64,000 nt of DNA from Devosia sp. SD17-2. GTDB lineage: Bacteria > Pseudomonadota > Alphaproteobacteria > Rhizobiales > Devosiaceae. The notes below the pieces were generated by a model. It saw only the letters and a list, made by a program, of their open reading frames with translations. It ran no database searches and was not told the DNA's origin. This document shows, piece by piece, positions 8,555 to 17,798 of the stretch (positions within the stretch are counted from its first letter, which is position 1; each line of letters begins with the position of its first letter). A program made the position numbers and the translations under genes. The DNA lies in contig NZ_CP104002.1 of the NCBI RefSeq assembly GCF_029201565.1, forward strand, positions 2,931,001 through 2,995,000, in the 5' to 3' direction.

Positions 8555-8913
8555 TTGTGCCTCACTGTTTTTTCTGCGTGCGATTTTTCGCATCTCATGA
8601 GGCCAAACTACGGCCCACGGACTAAGATCACCCTAAGCGGCACGCTTAAAACTATCTTACTGGAAACCAATGGGAATTTGGCTTTATGGATCGTTACACC
8701 GGTTGATAAAATTGTAACCTTACGAGGGTGTGAAGGGCGGCACCCCTATACTTCCGAGCATTGCGCGCTGGGGATCGGCCCGTGGATAAGTCTGTAAGGT
8801 CACGGCGACCGGCGGGCGCGACAGCGCCCTGCAGCCGGACGAAAGCGGTTAAACCAGAGCACGCCATTTTAGGAGAATGCAGGCCTCCGCATTCGGGGCC
8901 CGGCGAGGTCTTC
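8555..8913. other. Non-coding stretch upstream of ldtR, with 15-bp palindrome
   Basis: I see no gene in these 359 bases. They hold the promoter region of ldtR. At 8634-8648 lies a perfect dyad, TAAGCG-GCA-CGCTTA, about 80 bp upstream of the ldtR start, which is a candidate operator (autoregulation would be typical of MarR proteins). The region around 8640-8730 is noticeably AT-richer than its surroundings, as expected for a promoter. No convincing -35/-10 pair was fixed. Confidence 0.45.
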
Positions 8914-9303
8914 TCAGTCAGCGGCCTGGGCGCGGCTGATCCGGATACTGAGACCAAAGATCAGAAGAATGGCGACGAGAAGGACGACGCGGACGGAAAA
9001 GCCGACAGCGCTCATATGAATATCCGGGCTGCCTGCAACATAAAGAGCGAGCTCGGTTGCTGTGGCTCCAATTAGGAGCACGGCTCCCCAGCTCGCCTTG
9101 ATCCACAAGCCCACGCCAGCAAAGAGGCGCGCGAGGGAAAAGACAGCGAGGAAGACAAAGGCAGACTCGCCCATGACGGCCAGAGGGCTGGTCGAGCCCA
9201 GATTGACCCCGAGCAGACGGCCCGCATCGTTCAGCCCCAGAAAGAGGCTGAGGATCGCGACGATCCGGATATAGAGACCGAGTTGGGGCGCCTTGAACAA
9301 CAT
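8914..9303 (-). CDS. DUF6163-like integral membrane protein
   Basis: Starting at ATG 9303 (MLFKAPQLGLYIRIVAIL), this 129-residue protein has four hydrophobic segments: about residues 10-28, 42-62, 68-90 and 100-120. It ends in a short cytoplasmic tail. The start sequence and size match the alphaproteobacterial family DUF6163, commonly found beside hemB and ldtR. It is divergent from hemB with 98 bp between the starts. No catalytic motif is visible and the function is unknown. The longer frame to 9465 would run over the hemB start region and is rejected. Confidence 0.7.
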   Translation of the reverse strand: MLFKAPQLGLYIRIVAILSLFLGLNDAGRLLGVNLGSTSPLAVMGESAFVFLAVFSLARLFAGVGLWIKASWGAVLLIGATATELALYVAGSPDIHMSAVGFSVRVVLLVAILLIFGLSIRISRAQAAD

Positions 9304-9401
9304 GGACGTCTTGATAGCGATTGCCGGCCCCTGCGACAAGCGGTGGCTTGGACCGCCGTCGCGGCACTGATAGGAAGACCACAGAAACGGAGCGCCTGAG
9401 A

Positions 9402-10415
9402 ATGAGCACTGATTGGCCAAAGCATGACATGTCCTTCCTCGCCGGCAGCCGACTGCGCCGGACACGGCAGGCCGGCTGGAGCCGCGACATGGTCCGCGAA
9501 ACCCAATTGCTGCCGCGGGACCTGATCTGGCCGCTGTTCGTCATCGAGGGCAGCAATGAGCGGACCGCGATCAAGACCATGCCAGGCGTCGAGCGCCTCT
9601 CCATCGATCTCATGGTTGAAGCCGCCAAGGCCGCTCGCGACGCGGGCATCCCTGCCCTCGCCATTTTCCCGAACACCCCCGACCATCTGCGCGCTGAAGA
9701 CGGCGCCGAGGCCTATAACCCAGACAATCTGATGTGCCGCGTTCTCAGCGCCATCAAGAGTGCTGTTCCCGATATCGGCCTCATCGCCGACGTGGCGCTC
9801 GATGAATATTCCAGCGACGGCCAGGATGGCCTCGTCCGCGACGGCGAAATCCTCAACGACGAGACCGTCGCCGCAATGGTGAAGTCCGCGCTCGTCCAGG
9901 CGCGCGCCGGCGCCGATATCATCGCCCCGTCCGACATGATGGACGGCCGCGTTGCCGGGATCCGCGAGGCCCTGGATGGCGAAGGTTTTGAGCATGTGCA
10001 GATCATGGCCTATTCGGCCAAATATGCATCCTGCTTTTACGGCCCGTTCCGCGAGGCCGTCGGCTCTGGAAGCCGCCTCAAGGGTGACAAGCGCACCTAT
10101 CAGATGGACTACGCCAATACCGACGAAGCCCTGCGCGAGATCGAGCAGGATATCGCCGAGGGTGCCGACAGCGTCATGATCAAGCCCGGCCTGCCCTATC
10201 TCGACATCATCCGTCGGGCCAAAGACGCCTTCAACATCCCGATCTATGCCTACCAGGTGAGCGGCGAGTACGCGATGATCGAGATGGCCGGCGCGGCTGG
10301 AGCAATCAATCGTGATGCGGCAGTGCTCGAAAGCCTCTGGTCCTTCAAGCGCGCAGGTGCGAATGGCATCCTTACATATTACGCACTTGAAATGGCCCGC
10401 AAGTTGAGCCACTGA
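9402..10415 (+). CDS. hemB: HemB: delta-aminolevulinic acid dehydratase (porphobilinogen synthase)
   Basis: HemB condenses two 5-aminolevulinates to porphobilinogen in tetrapyrrole synthesis. It is a 337-residue TIM barrel with both Schiff-base lysines: Lys207 in MAYSAKYAS and Lys261 in VMIKPGLPY. The active-site segment near 130-143 reads DVALDEYSSDGQDG, so the three zinc-binding cysteines of the E. coli/yeast type are absent. The enzyme should be of the Mg/K-dependent class usual in alphaproteobacteria. ATG 9402 is chosen from the homologous N-terminus; the frame extends to 9321. A strong terminator follows. Confidence 0.95.
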   Translation: MSTDWPKHDMSFLAGSRLRRTRQAGWSRDMVRETQLLPRDLIWPLFVIEGSNERTAIKTMPGVERLSIDLMVEAAKAARDAGIPALAIFPNTPDHLRAEDGAEAYNPDNLMCRVLSAIKSAVPDIGLIADVALDEYSSDGQDGLVRDGEILNDETVAAMVKSALVQARAGADIIAPSDMMDGRVAGIREALDGEGFEHVQIMAYSAKYASCFYGPFREAVGSGSRLKGDKRTYQMDYANTDEALREIEQDIAEGADSVMIKPGLPYLDIIRRAKDAFNIPIYAYQVSGEYAMIEMAGAAGAINRDAAVLESLWSFKRAGANGILTYYALEMARKLSH

Positions 10416-10447
10416 CCAACCTGGTTTATCGCCAAGCAACGGATTAC

Positions 10448-10480
10448 AGGCCTCCGCCTTTTTACGGAGGCCTTTTCCTT
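10448..10480 (+). terminator. Intrinsic terminator of hemB
   Basis: AGGCCTCCG (10448-10456) pairs with CGGAGGCCT (10465-10473) around CCTTTTTA and is followed by TTTTCCTTT. It lies 33 bp after the hemB stop. Confidence 0.88.
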
Positions 10481-10560
10481 TCGCTGCGTGGACAAGACCG
10501 ACATTGCTTCCACAGACAGTGAAATACCAAGACGCAATCTGAAAACTACCGGAGTTCCCA

Positions 10561-11988
10561 ATGTCGGCTGATGTCGAAGGGCGCTGGGCCGAGATTTTTG
10601 GCCCAAAATATCTCGCTGCGACCATCATCCTCTGCCTTGGGGTCGCGCTCCTGGCGTTCAACGCCTTCCTGTCCTCCACGGCTTTGCCGACTGCGGTCAA
10701 GGAACTCGACGGCGCCGAGGTGATCTCCTGGTCGACGACCCTTTATCTGGTCTTTGCCATTGTCGGCGGTGCCGGCGCGGTGCTGGTCAAACAGCGACTC
10801 GGTGCACGCTGGGCTCTGCTCGCCATGGCCGGCGTGTTCCTCCTCGGAACACTGGTTGCGGCGGGCGCCGGCACCATGACTCAGGTTCTGGTCGGCCGGG
10901 CCATCCAGGGTCTTGGCGAAGGCGTCGTCGCGGCACTCTGTTTCTCGCTGATCCCCGAGCTTTTTCCCAACCGGCTGGTGCCGAAGATTTTTGGCATGCA
11001 GGCCGTTATCTGGGCTATCGCGGCCTTTGGCGGCCCGGCCGGCGCTGGTGCGCTGACCGAGTTCGTCTCGTGGCGCGCCGCCTTCCTCGTCAACGTGCCA
11101 GTGGTCGCCATTTTCTGCCTCATGGTGGCGCTGGTGGTGCCCAACAAGCGCGGCGGCGATGTCCAGGCAGGCTTTCCGGGCATCCGGCTTATGGCCATCG
11201 GTGGCGGCATCCTTCTACTCGCCATCGCCTCCCTCCTGCCCGGCCCTGAGGCGCTTGCCCTTGTGGCGGCGGCGGCCCTGGCGCTGTTCGTCGCCATCTG
11301 GATGGATCGACGCAGCAAGAGCCCGCTGACTCCTACCGGGGCCTTCTGGTCGGACTCCCCACTGGGCCCCGGCTTCTGGGTCGTGCTGCTGATGCCGGTG
11401 GCGGGCGCCTTTACGGCGGTCTATCTCGTTATGCTGTTGCAGCAATTGTGGGGCTATGGGCCGACCGCAGCCGGGGCCGTCGGCGCTGTCATGTCCGTTG
11501 CCTGGAGCCTCTCGTCGGTTACCGTTGCCAATGTGCGCAAGCGCTCGACGCGCCACCTGCTGATCCAGCTTGGGCCGGCGTGCCTCTGCATCGGCCTGCT
11601 CGGCGTGCTGTCCGGCTTCCTCCTCAACCTGCCGCCGCTGCTCATCCTCTCGCAGCTGGTGATCGGCGCCGGCTTTGGTATGTCGAGCGGCTATGTCCTG
11701 TTGACGCTGATCGAGGCCACGGGGGACGCCGAGCGCGACCGGACCTCGGCGCTGATCCCGACCACGCAGTCGGCCGGCAATGCCATCGGCGCGGCAATTG
11801 CCGGGCTGGCCGCCAATAGTGCGGGCTATGCCGTGGCGACCAGCACGGACGAAATCCTCGCCACGACAGTCCCGATCTTCGTGACGGCGGCGGTCATCGC
11901 GGCCTTGGCCGGGGTCACGTCCGTGGCCATGGTGCGTCGCGCGACCAGTGAGGGCGTCGGCGGGGCTGAACTGATCCAGGCAACCTAG
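10561..11988 (+). CDS. MFS transporter, DHA2-like drug/proton antiporter type
   Basis: This is a polytopic inner-membrane protein of 475 residues. Hydrophobic segments run throughout, consistent with 12-14 transmembrane helices. The first begins at about residue 20 (AATIILCLGVALLAFNAFL), and the segment SSTALPTAVKEL resembles motif D1 of multidrug exporters. GRAIQGLGEGVVAALCFSL (about 117-135) resembles motif B/C, and FGGPAGAGALTEFVSWRAAF is a typical helix-5/6 region with the antiporter-like glycine pattern. The substrate cannot be read from the sequence. Its ATG has GGAG a few bases upstream. The hemB terminator lies before it, so it starts a new transcript and may run on into the RDD gene. 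Confidence 0.85.
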   Translation: MSADVEGRWAEIFGPKYLAATIILCLGVALLAFNAFLSSTALPTAVKELDGAEVISWSTTLYLVFAIVGGAGAVLVKQRLGARWALLAMAGVFLLGTLVAAGAGTMTQVLVGRAIQGLGEGVVAALCFSLIPELFPNRLVPKIFGMQAVIWAIAAFGGPAGAGALTEFVSWRAAFLVNVPVVAIFCLMVALVVPNKRGGDVQAGFPGIRLMAIGGGILLLAIASLLPGPEALALVAAAALALFVAIWMDRRSKSPLTPTGAFWSDSPLGPGFWVVLLMPVAGAFTAVYLVMLLQQLWGYGPTAAGAVGAVMSVAWSLSSVTVANVRKRSTRHLLIQLGPACLCIGLLGVLSGFLLNLPPLLILSQLVIGAGFGMSSGYVLLTLIEATGDAERDRTSALIPTTQSAGNAIGAAIAGLAANSAGYAVATSTDEILATTVPIFVTAAVIAALAGVTSVAMVRRATSEGVGGAELIQAT

Positions 11989-12053
11989 CCGCGGACGCAA
12001 TTTCTCGGCGCCAAGCTCTTGCACTGGGGCGCGGCTATGACAATCTTCTGGCC

Positions 12054-12566
12054 ATGACCCAAGACACCGCCTCGCGCCCCCAGCTGCCCGATCCTGCAAC
12101 GGCTCCCGAACTTTTCGAGGGCCTGCTGACCCGACGCACCATCTCCGGGATCATCGACATCATCCTGATCTCATTGATCGTGGCTGTCGTGTCGATCGTC
12201 GGCGGCATCATGGGCTTTTTCACCTTTGGCCTCGCCTGGGTCTCGCTCCTCGTCGTCATTCCCGCCTCGATCGTGATCTACTATGCGATCACGCTCGGAT
12301 CGGCAAAGCGGGCGACTGTGGGCATGCAGATGATGGACCTTGTCCTCACCCCGACCCGTGGCGTGCCACTCGATGGCTGGATGGCGGTCATCCACGCCCT
12401 CGTCTTCTGGCTGACTTTCTGGATTTCCTGGCCGGTCTCGCTCGTGTTCGCCCTCTTCACACCGCGCCGCCAGATGATCCACGACCTCATCGTGGGCACG
12501 CTCATGGTGCGGCGCTCGCCGATGATGCGTCATTGGCAGCGGATGCGGCAAACTGGGGCTTTCTGA
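12054..12566 (+). CDS. RDD-family membrane protein
   Basis: The RDD domain takes its name from conserved Arg/Asp residues; here RRTISGIIDIILISLIVAVV begins the first helix (about residues 26-50). Two to three further hydrophobic segments follow, with RQMIHDLIVGTLMVRR near the end matching the family's terminal motif. The protein has 170 residues. In many alphaproteobacteria this gene precedes bpt, as it does here, 61 bp upstream. The molecular function is unknown; some RDD proteins have been linked to ion exchange. Confidence 0.85.
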   Translation: MTQDTASRPQLPDPATAPELFEGLLTRRTISGIIDIILISLIVAVVSIVGGIMGFFTFGLAWVSLLVVIPASIVIYYAITLGSAKRATVGMQMMDLVLTPTRGVPLDGWMAVIHALVFWLTFWISWPVSLVFALFTPRRQMIHDLIVGTLMVRRSPMMRHWQRMRQTGAF

Positions 12567-12627
12567 GCCGTTGCAGCGGAGCGGGTGCGAGAGTACAATT
12601 AGGGCTGTCGCAGCTTTTGGGTCCTAG

Positions 12628-13386
12628 ATGACCAACCAGTCCCCGGAATCCACCCAGCTCTTTCTGACCGCCGCAATGCCGTGCCCCTACCTGCCTGACC
12701 GGCAGGAGCGGAAGCTCTTTACGCATCTGACGGGCAGGCGCGCCTCGGCGCTGCATCACCTGCTGAGTGACAATGGGTTTCGCCGCAGCCAGAACCTGAT
12801 TTATCGCCCGGCCTGCGAGGGCTGCAATGCGTGCCAATCCGTACGCATTATGGCTGAGGAGTTCGCGCCCTCAGGTCGCTTCCGCCGCGTCCTGCGCAAC
12901 AATGTCGATCTCGGCATCACCGTGCGCCAACCCCAGGCGACCGCCGAACAGTTCGACCTCTTCAAGACCTATCTCGACGCCCGCCATGCCGACGGCGGGA
13001 TGACGCAGATGAGCTATGATGACTATGAGTACATGGTCGAGGACACGCCGGTTCAGTCCGTCGTTGTCGAATATCGCCTGCTCAGCGAACCCGGCGAACC
13101 GCTGGTGGCCGTGGCGCTGACCGACGTCATGCCCGACGGTCTATCGATGGTCTATTCATTCTTCGACCCAGCCCAGGCGCACCGCAGCCTCGGTACATTC
13201 CTCATCCTCGACCACATCGCCCAGGTGAGGTCCGCCGGCCTCGATTATGTCTATCTCGGCTATTGGGTGAAGAACTCGCCAAAGATGGCCTACAAGGCCC
13301 TTTATCAGCCGCTGGAAGTCCAGCGCGGGCATGAGGGCTGGGTGCGCCAGTCCCTCACCGATGCCGAGCCGTCCCCGACGGTTTAG
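12628..13386 (+). CDS. bpt: Bpt: aspartate/glutamate leucyltransferase
   Basis: Bpt transfers leucine from Leu-tRNA to N-terminal Asp or Glu, feeding substrates to the ClpS/ClpAP N-degron pathway. It has 252 residues. The N-terminal ATE domain contains CPYLPDRQERKLFTHL and the cysteine cluster PACEGCNACQSVRI near residue 65. The C-terminal GNAT-like domain includes LSMVYSFFDPAQAHRSLGT and YLGYWVKNSPKMAYKALY. Its stop overlaps the stop of the convergent Dabb gene by 4 bp. Confidence 0.94.
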   Translation: MTNQSPESTQLFLTAAMPCPYLPDRQERKLFTHLTGRRASALHHLLSDNGFRRSQNLIYRPACEGCNACQSVRIMAEEFAPSGRFRRVLRNNVDLGITVRQPQATAEQFDLFKTYLDARHADGGMTQMSYDDYEYMVEDTPVQSVVVEYRLLSEPGEPLVAVALTDVMPDGLSMVYSFFDPAQAHRSLGTFLILDHIAQVRSAGLDYVYLGYWVKNSPKMAYKALYQPLEVQRGHEGWVRQSLTDAEPSPTV

Positions 13387-13691
13387 ACGGCCATATCGAA
13401 AACGATGAGACCGTCTCGGCCGCCCTCGAGCGCTGCCACGAGACGCCCGCCCGCCGCCTTGTGCGCGGGATGGACGAGATAGGCGTCGCGCGCCGCTTCA
13501 TCCGTAAAATCCATGGTGAAGCCATCCATATAGCCCCGGTGCAGGCCCTCGGGCGAAACGTTGGAACCATAGGCCATACCTAGGAATCCCGGCACGACTT
13601 CGCGCAGCGATTCAAGCTCGGTGTAGATCGCCGCGCGTTCTTCAAGTGATACATCGGCACGGAAGCGAACAAACACGCAGTGGCGGATCAT
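13383..13691 (-). CDS. Dabb-domain (stress-responsive A/B barrel) protein
   Basis: This 102-residue dimeric alpha/beta-barrel protein opens with MIRHCVFVRFRADVS, the hallmark first strand of the Dabb family. It continues with LESLREVVPGFLGMAYGSNVS, and a C-terminal HPAHKAAGGRLVAALEGG helix carries the conserved histidines. Family members include monooxygenase-like and stress proteins, and no specific substrate can be assigned. It lies 21 bp downstream of parC in the same orientation and may share its transcript... the order is parC first, then this gene. Confidence 0.82.
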   Translation of the reverse strand: MIRHCVFVRFRADVSLEERAAIYTELESLREVVPGFLGMAYGSNVSPEGLHRGYMDGFTMDFTDEAARDAYLVHPAHKAAGGRLVAALEGGRDGLIVFDMAV

Positions 13692-13712
13692 TTGATGAGT
13701 CCCTTGAATCGG

Positions 13713-16013
13713 TTAGCCGACAAACTTGTTGTTGCGCGGGAAGCCCGTTGGGGGCTGACGGCCAGCTGCAGCGCGGTCGCCAAGCCAATCGACCAGTTCC
13801 TCGGTGGGCTTTGAATAGGTCCTTCCCGAACTGTCCATCCAGGTCAGCCCATCGGCCGCATAGAAGGTCTTGATGTCGGAAATCCCGCCGTCCTTGTAGC
13901 GCTGGAGGCGCACGCCCTTGCCGCGGGTCATGGATGCGAGCTGGGTCATCGGGAACACCAGCAGCTTGCGGTTCTGTCCGATCACCGCGACCCGGTCGCC
14001 GTCGCAGGGGACGATCAGCTTGGCTTCCTCGGGCGCGGAGACGTTGAGCACCTGCTTGCCCTTGCGGGTATTGGCGATGAGATCGTCCTCGTTGACGACG
14101 AAGCCATATCCGGCCGAGGACGCGATCACACGCTTTGTGCCCGGCTTGTGGACGAAGAGCGCGACAATCTCGTGGCCTTCCTCGATGTCGACCATGATGC
14201 GGACGGGCTCGCCCTGCCCGCGACCACCCGGGAGCTTGTCTGCACCAATGGTGTAGACCCTGCCGTCCGTCGTCATCATCAGGAGCTTGTCGGTGGTCTC
14301 GCAGTTAAACGAGAGCCTCAGCTTGTCGCCGCTCTTGAATGCCTTCTCATCGATCGTGGCATTGTGGCCCTTGGGCGCGCGGATCCAGCCCTTCTCGGAG
14401 AGAATGACGGTGATCGGCTCGCGCTCGATAAAGGCTTCGGTGATCTCGGCAGCGTCGGCAGTGGGCACGGCACCAATCGAGGTGCGGCGCGCGCCGAGAG
14501 GATGCGGCGTCGTGCCGTCCTTTTCAAACAGCGGGTAGGACTTCTTGAGCGTCTCGACCTGCTTGGCGACCTCGCCCCAAAGGCGCTTGTCCGAAGACAG
14601 GAGATGCTCGAGCTTGCCCTTTTCCTCGGAGAGGTTCTTGTGCTCCTGGCGAAGCTCCATCTCCTCGAGCTTGCGCAAAGAGCGCAGGCGCATGTTGAGG
14701 ATGGCTTCGGCCTGATTGTCCGTCAGATTGAAGGCGGCCATCAGGCTGGCCTTGGCATCATCCTCTTCACGGATGATGCGGATCACCTCGTCGAGGTTGA
14801 GGTAGGCGATGATATAGCCTTCGAGCACCTCAAGCCGTGCAGCGATCTGCGCCAATCGATATTCCGAACGGCGGACCAGCACTTCCTTGCGGTGATCGAG
14901 CCAGGCGCGCAGCGCGTCGGCAATGCTCATCACCCTTGGCACCGTGCCGCGGTCGAGCACGTTGAGGTTCAAGCCGAAACGAAGCTCGAGCTCAGTCAGC
15001 TTGAACAGCTGCTCCATCAGGATGACGGCGTCCACCGTGCCGGCGCGCGGCTCGAGGATGAGGCGGATATCGTCCGCGCTCTCGTCGCGCACGTCTTTGA
15101 GCAGCGGCAGTTTCTTGGCCAGAAGCAGTTCGGCGATCTTTTCCACGAGGCGCGATTTCTGCACGCCATAGGGGATCTGGGTCACGACGATCTGGTAAAC
15201 GCCGCGACCCTTTTCTTCCTTCTCCCAGACCGCGCGGGTGCGGAAAGCGCCGCGCCCGGTTTCATAGGAGTGGACGATGGACGCGCGCGTTTCGACCAGC
15301 TGTCCGCCCGTCGGGAAATCCGGACCACGGATCAGATCGTCCATGGATGGCGGCGCCGACAGATCCTGATGGATCAGGTCGTCGACCGTGGCCGCAGGAT
15401 TATGAATGAGCTTCAGCGACGCATTACAGAGTTCGACGATATTGTGTGGTGGCACCGAGGTCGCCATGCCCACGGCGATGCCGGTCGAGCCATTGGCCAA
15501 CAAGTTCGGGAAATTGGACGGCAGGACCACCGGCTCATCGTCTTCACCGTCATAGGTCGGCTTGAAGTCGATGGCGTTCTCGGTGATGCCCTCGAGCAGG
15601 CGCGTTGCCACCTCGGTCATGCGGCTTTCGGTATATCGCATGGCCGCGGCGCTATCGCCGTCGATGTTACCAAAGTTCCCCTGCCCGTCCACCAGCGGAT
15701 AGCGCAGGGAGAATTCCTGCGCCAGGCGCACGAGCGCATCGTAGATCGACTGGTCGCCATGAGGATGGAACTTACCGATCACGTCACCGACGATGCGGGC
15801 GCTCTTCTTGTAGCCCTGATTGGGATCAAGCTTGAGCAGGCGCATGGCGTGCAGAATGCGGCGATGCACCGGCTTGAGGCCGTCTCGCGCGTCGGGCAGC
15901 GCGCGCTGGGTAATGGTCGAGAGCGCATAGCTCAGGTACCGCTCCTCAAGCGCCTGCTTGAGATCGACGATACGCTGATCGTCGGCCGGCGGACTGGTAT
16001 CGGTATCGGACAT
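13713..16013 (-). CDS. parC: ParC: DNA topoisomerase IV subunit A
   Basis: ParC is the DNA-cleaving subunit of topoisomerase IV and decatenates replicated chromosomes with ParE. Its 766 residues include the winged-helix/tower core with [10 protein letters not shown] (46-55) and catalytic Tyr127 in [10 protein letters not shown] long coiled-coil follows ([21 protein letters not shown], about 450-475), then a C-terminal beta-pinwheel. The quinolone-pocket segment reads [15 protein letters not shown], placing Gln88 and Asp92 at the positions of E. coli Ser80 and Glu84. This is a natural difference shared by many alphaproteobacterial ParC proteins as I recall them. The short C-terminal pinwheel and the lack of a GyrA-box favour ParC over GyrA. 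Confidence 0.94.
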   Translation of the reverse strand: MSDTDTSPPADDQRIVDLKQALEERYLSYALSTITQRALPDARDGLKPVHRRILHAMRLLKLDPNQGYKKSARIVGDVIGKFHPHGDQSIYDALVRLAQEFSLRYPLVDGQGNFGNIDGDSAAAMRYTESRMTEVATRLLEGITENAIDFKPTYDGEDDEPVVLPSNFPNLLANGSTGIAVGMATSVPPHNIVELCNASLKLIHNPAATVDDLIHQDLSAPPSMDDLIRGPDFPTGGQLVETRASIVHSYETGRGAFRTRAVWEKEEKGRGVYQIVVTQIPYGVQKSRLVEKIAELLLAKKLPLLKDVRDESADDIRLILEPRAGTVDAVILMEQLFKLTELELRFGLNLNVLDRGTVPRVMSIADALRAWLDHRKEVLVRRSEYRLAQIAARLEVLEGYIIAYLNLDEVIRIIREEDDAKASLMAAFNLTDNQAEAILNMRLRSLRKLEEMELRQEHKNLSEEKGKLEHLLSSDKRLWGEVAKQVETLKKSYPLFEKDGTTPHPLGARRTSIGAVPTADAAEITEAFIEREPITVILSEKGWIRAPKGHNATIDEKAFKSGDKLRLSFNCETTDKLLMMTTDGRVYTIGADKLPGGRGQGEPVRIMVDIEEGHEIVALFVHKPGTKRVIASSAGYGFVVNEDDLIANTRKGKQVLNVSAPEEAKLIVPCDGDRVAVIGQNRKLLVFPMTQLASMTRGKGVRLQRYKDGGISDIKTFYAADGLTWMDSSGRTYSKPTEELVDWLGDRAAAGRQPPTGFPRNNKFVG

Positions 16014-16127
16014 GGTGGCTCGAAATGAGAACGAATCAGGAGCAGAGTATAGCGAGCTAGAGGCGCGGAAGCCTATTTCCCCAAGGTTTTCCCGCAGAAA
16101 CAGCCGATTTTTTCGCGACGTCCGCCG

Positions 16128-16838
16128 TCATTCGGCTTTCGCCATCAGCCGGTTGAGCAGCATGTCGCGTACTGCCGGAACATCGACGCGCCGCGGGCCC
16201 CAGACGTGGCGCTCGAGAAAGAAACCCGAGAGGCGAAACGCGTCTTCGATATCGCCTGGGGACGCATTGCCGCGGGCGACCAGAAAGCTCGGCAGTTTCA
16301 AGAGCTTGTCGCGATAGGGCTCGGCTGCCGCGCGCGACACCGCCCTGCCGGACCGGGGGGAAACATGGGTAAGATCGGTGGTGACGCCGGTCGCCGCGCA
16401 GCTTTCGAGATCAAGCCCGAAGCCGAGTTCGTCGAGAACGGCCAGTTCGAACCTGGCGAGAGCCACCCCGTCGGGCGCGTGGTCAATCAGGCTCAACGCC
16501 ATGCCCAGTAGCCGGTCGTGCGGGTCCCGTTCGGGCAAAAGCCTCAGATGCTCGCAGACGAGCTGGCTGAGATAGAGCCGCGTCGGGTCGGCGATGAGTT
16601 CGGCAGCGCGGGCCTGCAGCAGTTCGATGCTGAACTGGCCGAGCTGATCCTCGGTGCGCGCCCGCCAGGTCAGCTGAACTGTGTTCCCGGCCTGCAGCGT
16701 CGCCGCGAGGCGTGGCGACCGCCCGCCCCGCACGAGGCCGAGATAGCGTCCGCGTCCGGCAACCATGGCCTCGGCAATGACGCTGGTTTCGCCATGGCGC
16801 CTGACGCCTATCAGCAGGGCTTCACCGGTCCATTCCAT
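16128..16838 (-). CDS. recO: RecO: DNA repair protein
   Basis: RecO loads RecA on SSB-coated DNA in the RecF(O)R pathway. This 236-residue protein has the N-terminal OB fold (MEWTGEALLIGVRRHGETSVIAEAM, then GRYLGLVRGGRS) and a helical C-terminal domain. The latter contains LARFELAVLDELGFGLDLESCAATG, where the usual zinc-finger cysteines of other RecO proteins are reduced to a single Cys, as is common in this class. ATG 16838 is preferred to 16859. It lies immediately downstream of era, in the order era–recO common in Hyphomicrobiales. Confidence 0.92.
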   Translation of the reverse strand: MEWTGEALLIGVRRHGETSVIAEAMVAGRGRYLGLVRGGRSPRLAATLQAGNTVQLTWRARTEDQLGQFSIELLQARAAELIADPTRLYLSQLVCEHLRLLPERDPHDRLLGMALSLIDHAPDGVALARFELAVLDELGFGLDLESCAATGVTTDLTHVSPRSGRAVSRAAAEPYRDKLLKLPSFLVARGNASPGDIEDAFRLSGFFLERHVWGPRRVDVPAVRDMLLNRLMAKAE

Positions 16839-16874
16839 TGCGATTGACGCCCCGAACAATGCCGGGGCGCGACC

Positions 16875-17798
16875 TCATTTCTTGTCGTGGGGGAATTCCA
16901 GCCCCATTTCCTGGTAGCGCTCCGGATCGTCAGCCCATTTTTCGCGGACCTTGACGAAGAGGAAGAGATGGATCGGCACTTCGTACATCTCCATCAGCTC
17001 CTTGCGCGCCTCAGCGCCAATGGCCTTGATGGTCTGCCCGCCAGCGCCGAGCACGATCTTCTTGTGGCTGTCGCGCGAGACATAGACGACCTGGTCGATC
17101 TTGTAGGACCCGTCCTTCTGGATCTTGAAACTCTCGGTCTCGACCGTGGAGTTGTAGGGGATCTCGTCGTGGACACGCAGGAACAGCTTTTCGCGCGTGA
17201 TCTCGGCGGCGGTGATCGCCATGGTCAGATCGGTCAGGTGATCTTCGGGGAAGTGCCACGGGCCCGGGGGAATGTGCCCAACGCACCAGTTGATGAAATC
17301 CTTCACGCCATTGCCCTTGAGGGCGGACAGCATGAAAGTCGCCTCGAAGCGCGTGCGCTCATTGAGCGTCTGCGAAAGGGACAACAGGCTCTCGGGCTTC
17401 ACGGTATCGATCTTGTTGAGGATCAACACCTTGGGTTGGCGGATGTTCTCCAGTCCTTCGAGCAGCTGCTCGATATCGGGCGCGATACCGCGACCAACAT
17501 CGATGATGAAGGCGACGATATCGGCGTCCCCTGCCCCGCCCCAGGCATTGTCCACCATGGCGCGTTCGAGCCGACGCTTGGGCGCAAAAATGCCCGGCGT
17601 ATCGACGAAGACGAGCTGGGCCGTATCGAGCGTCAGCACGCCGCGAACCTGGCTGCGCGTAGTCTGGGCCTTATGCGTGACGATCGACACTTTCGTGCCG
17701 ACCAGAGCATTGAGCAGGGTCGATTTGCCGGCGTTCGGCGCACCCACAAGCGCAATGAAGCCGCAGGATGTGTTCGTTAGTTCGACGGGGTCGGTCAT
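16875..17798 (-). CDS. era: Era: ribosome-assembly GTPase
   Basis: Era is an essential GTPase that binds the 3' end of 16S rRNA in 30S assembly. The 307-residue protein has the G1 loop GAPNAGKST (19-27), the G3 motif DTPGIFAPKRR and the G4 motif NKID. Its C-terminal KH domain includes VLGAGGQTIKAIGAEAR. The start overlaps the rnc stop by 4 bp (ATGA type), indicating translational coupling in the lepB-rnc-era-recO unit. Confidence 0.96.
   Translation of the reverse strand: MTDPVELTNTSCGFIALVGAPNAGKSTLLNALVGTKVSIVTHKAQTTRSQVRGVLTLDTAQLVFVDTPGIFAPKRRLERAMVDNAWGGAGDADIVAFIIDVGRGIAPDIEQLLEGLENIRQPKVLILNKIDTVKPESLLSLSQTLNERTRFEATFMLSALKGNGVKDFINWCVGHIPPGPWHFPEDHLTDLTMAITAAEITREKLFLRVHDEIPYNSTVETESFKIQKDGSYKIDQVVYVSRDSHKKIVLGAGGQTIKAIGAEARKELMEMYEVPIHLFLFVKVREKWADDPERYQEMGLEFPHDKK

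Noticed and set aside
14148..16028. Long plus-strand frame (626 codons) opposite parC
   Set aside because: This is antisense to a complete ParC with all motifs; no start site or family pattern of its own.
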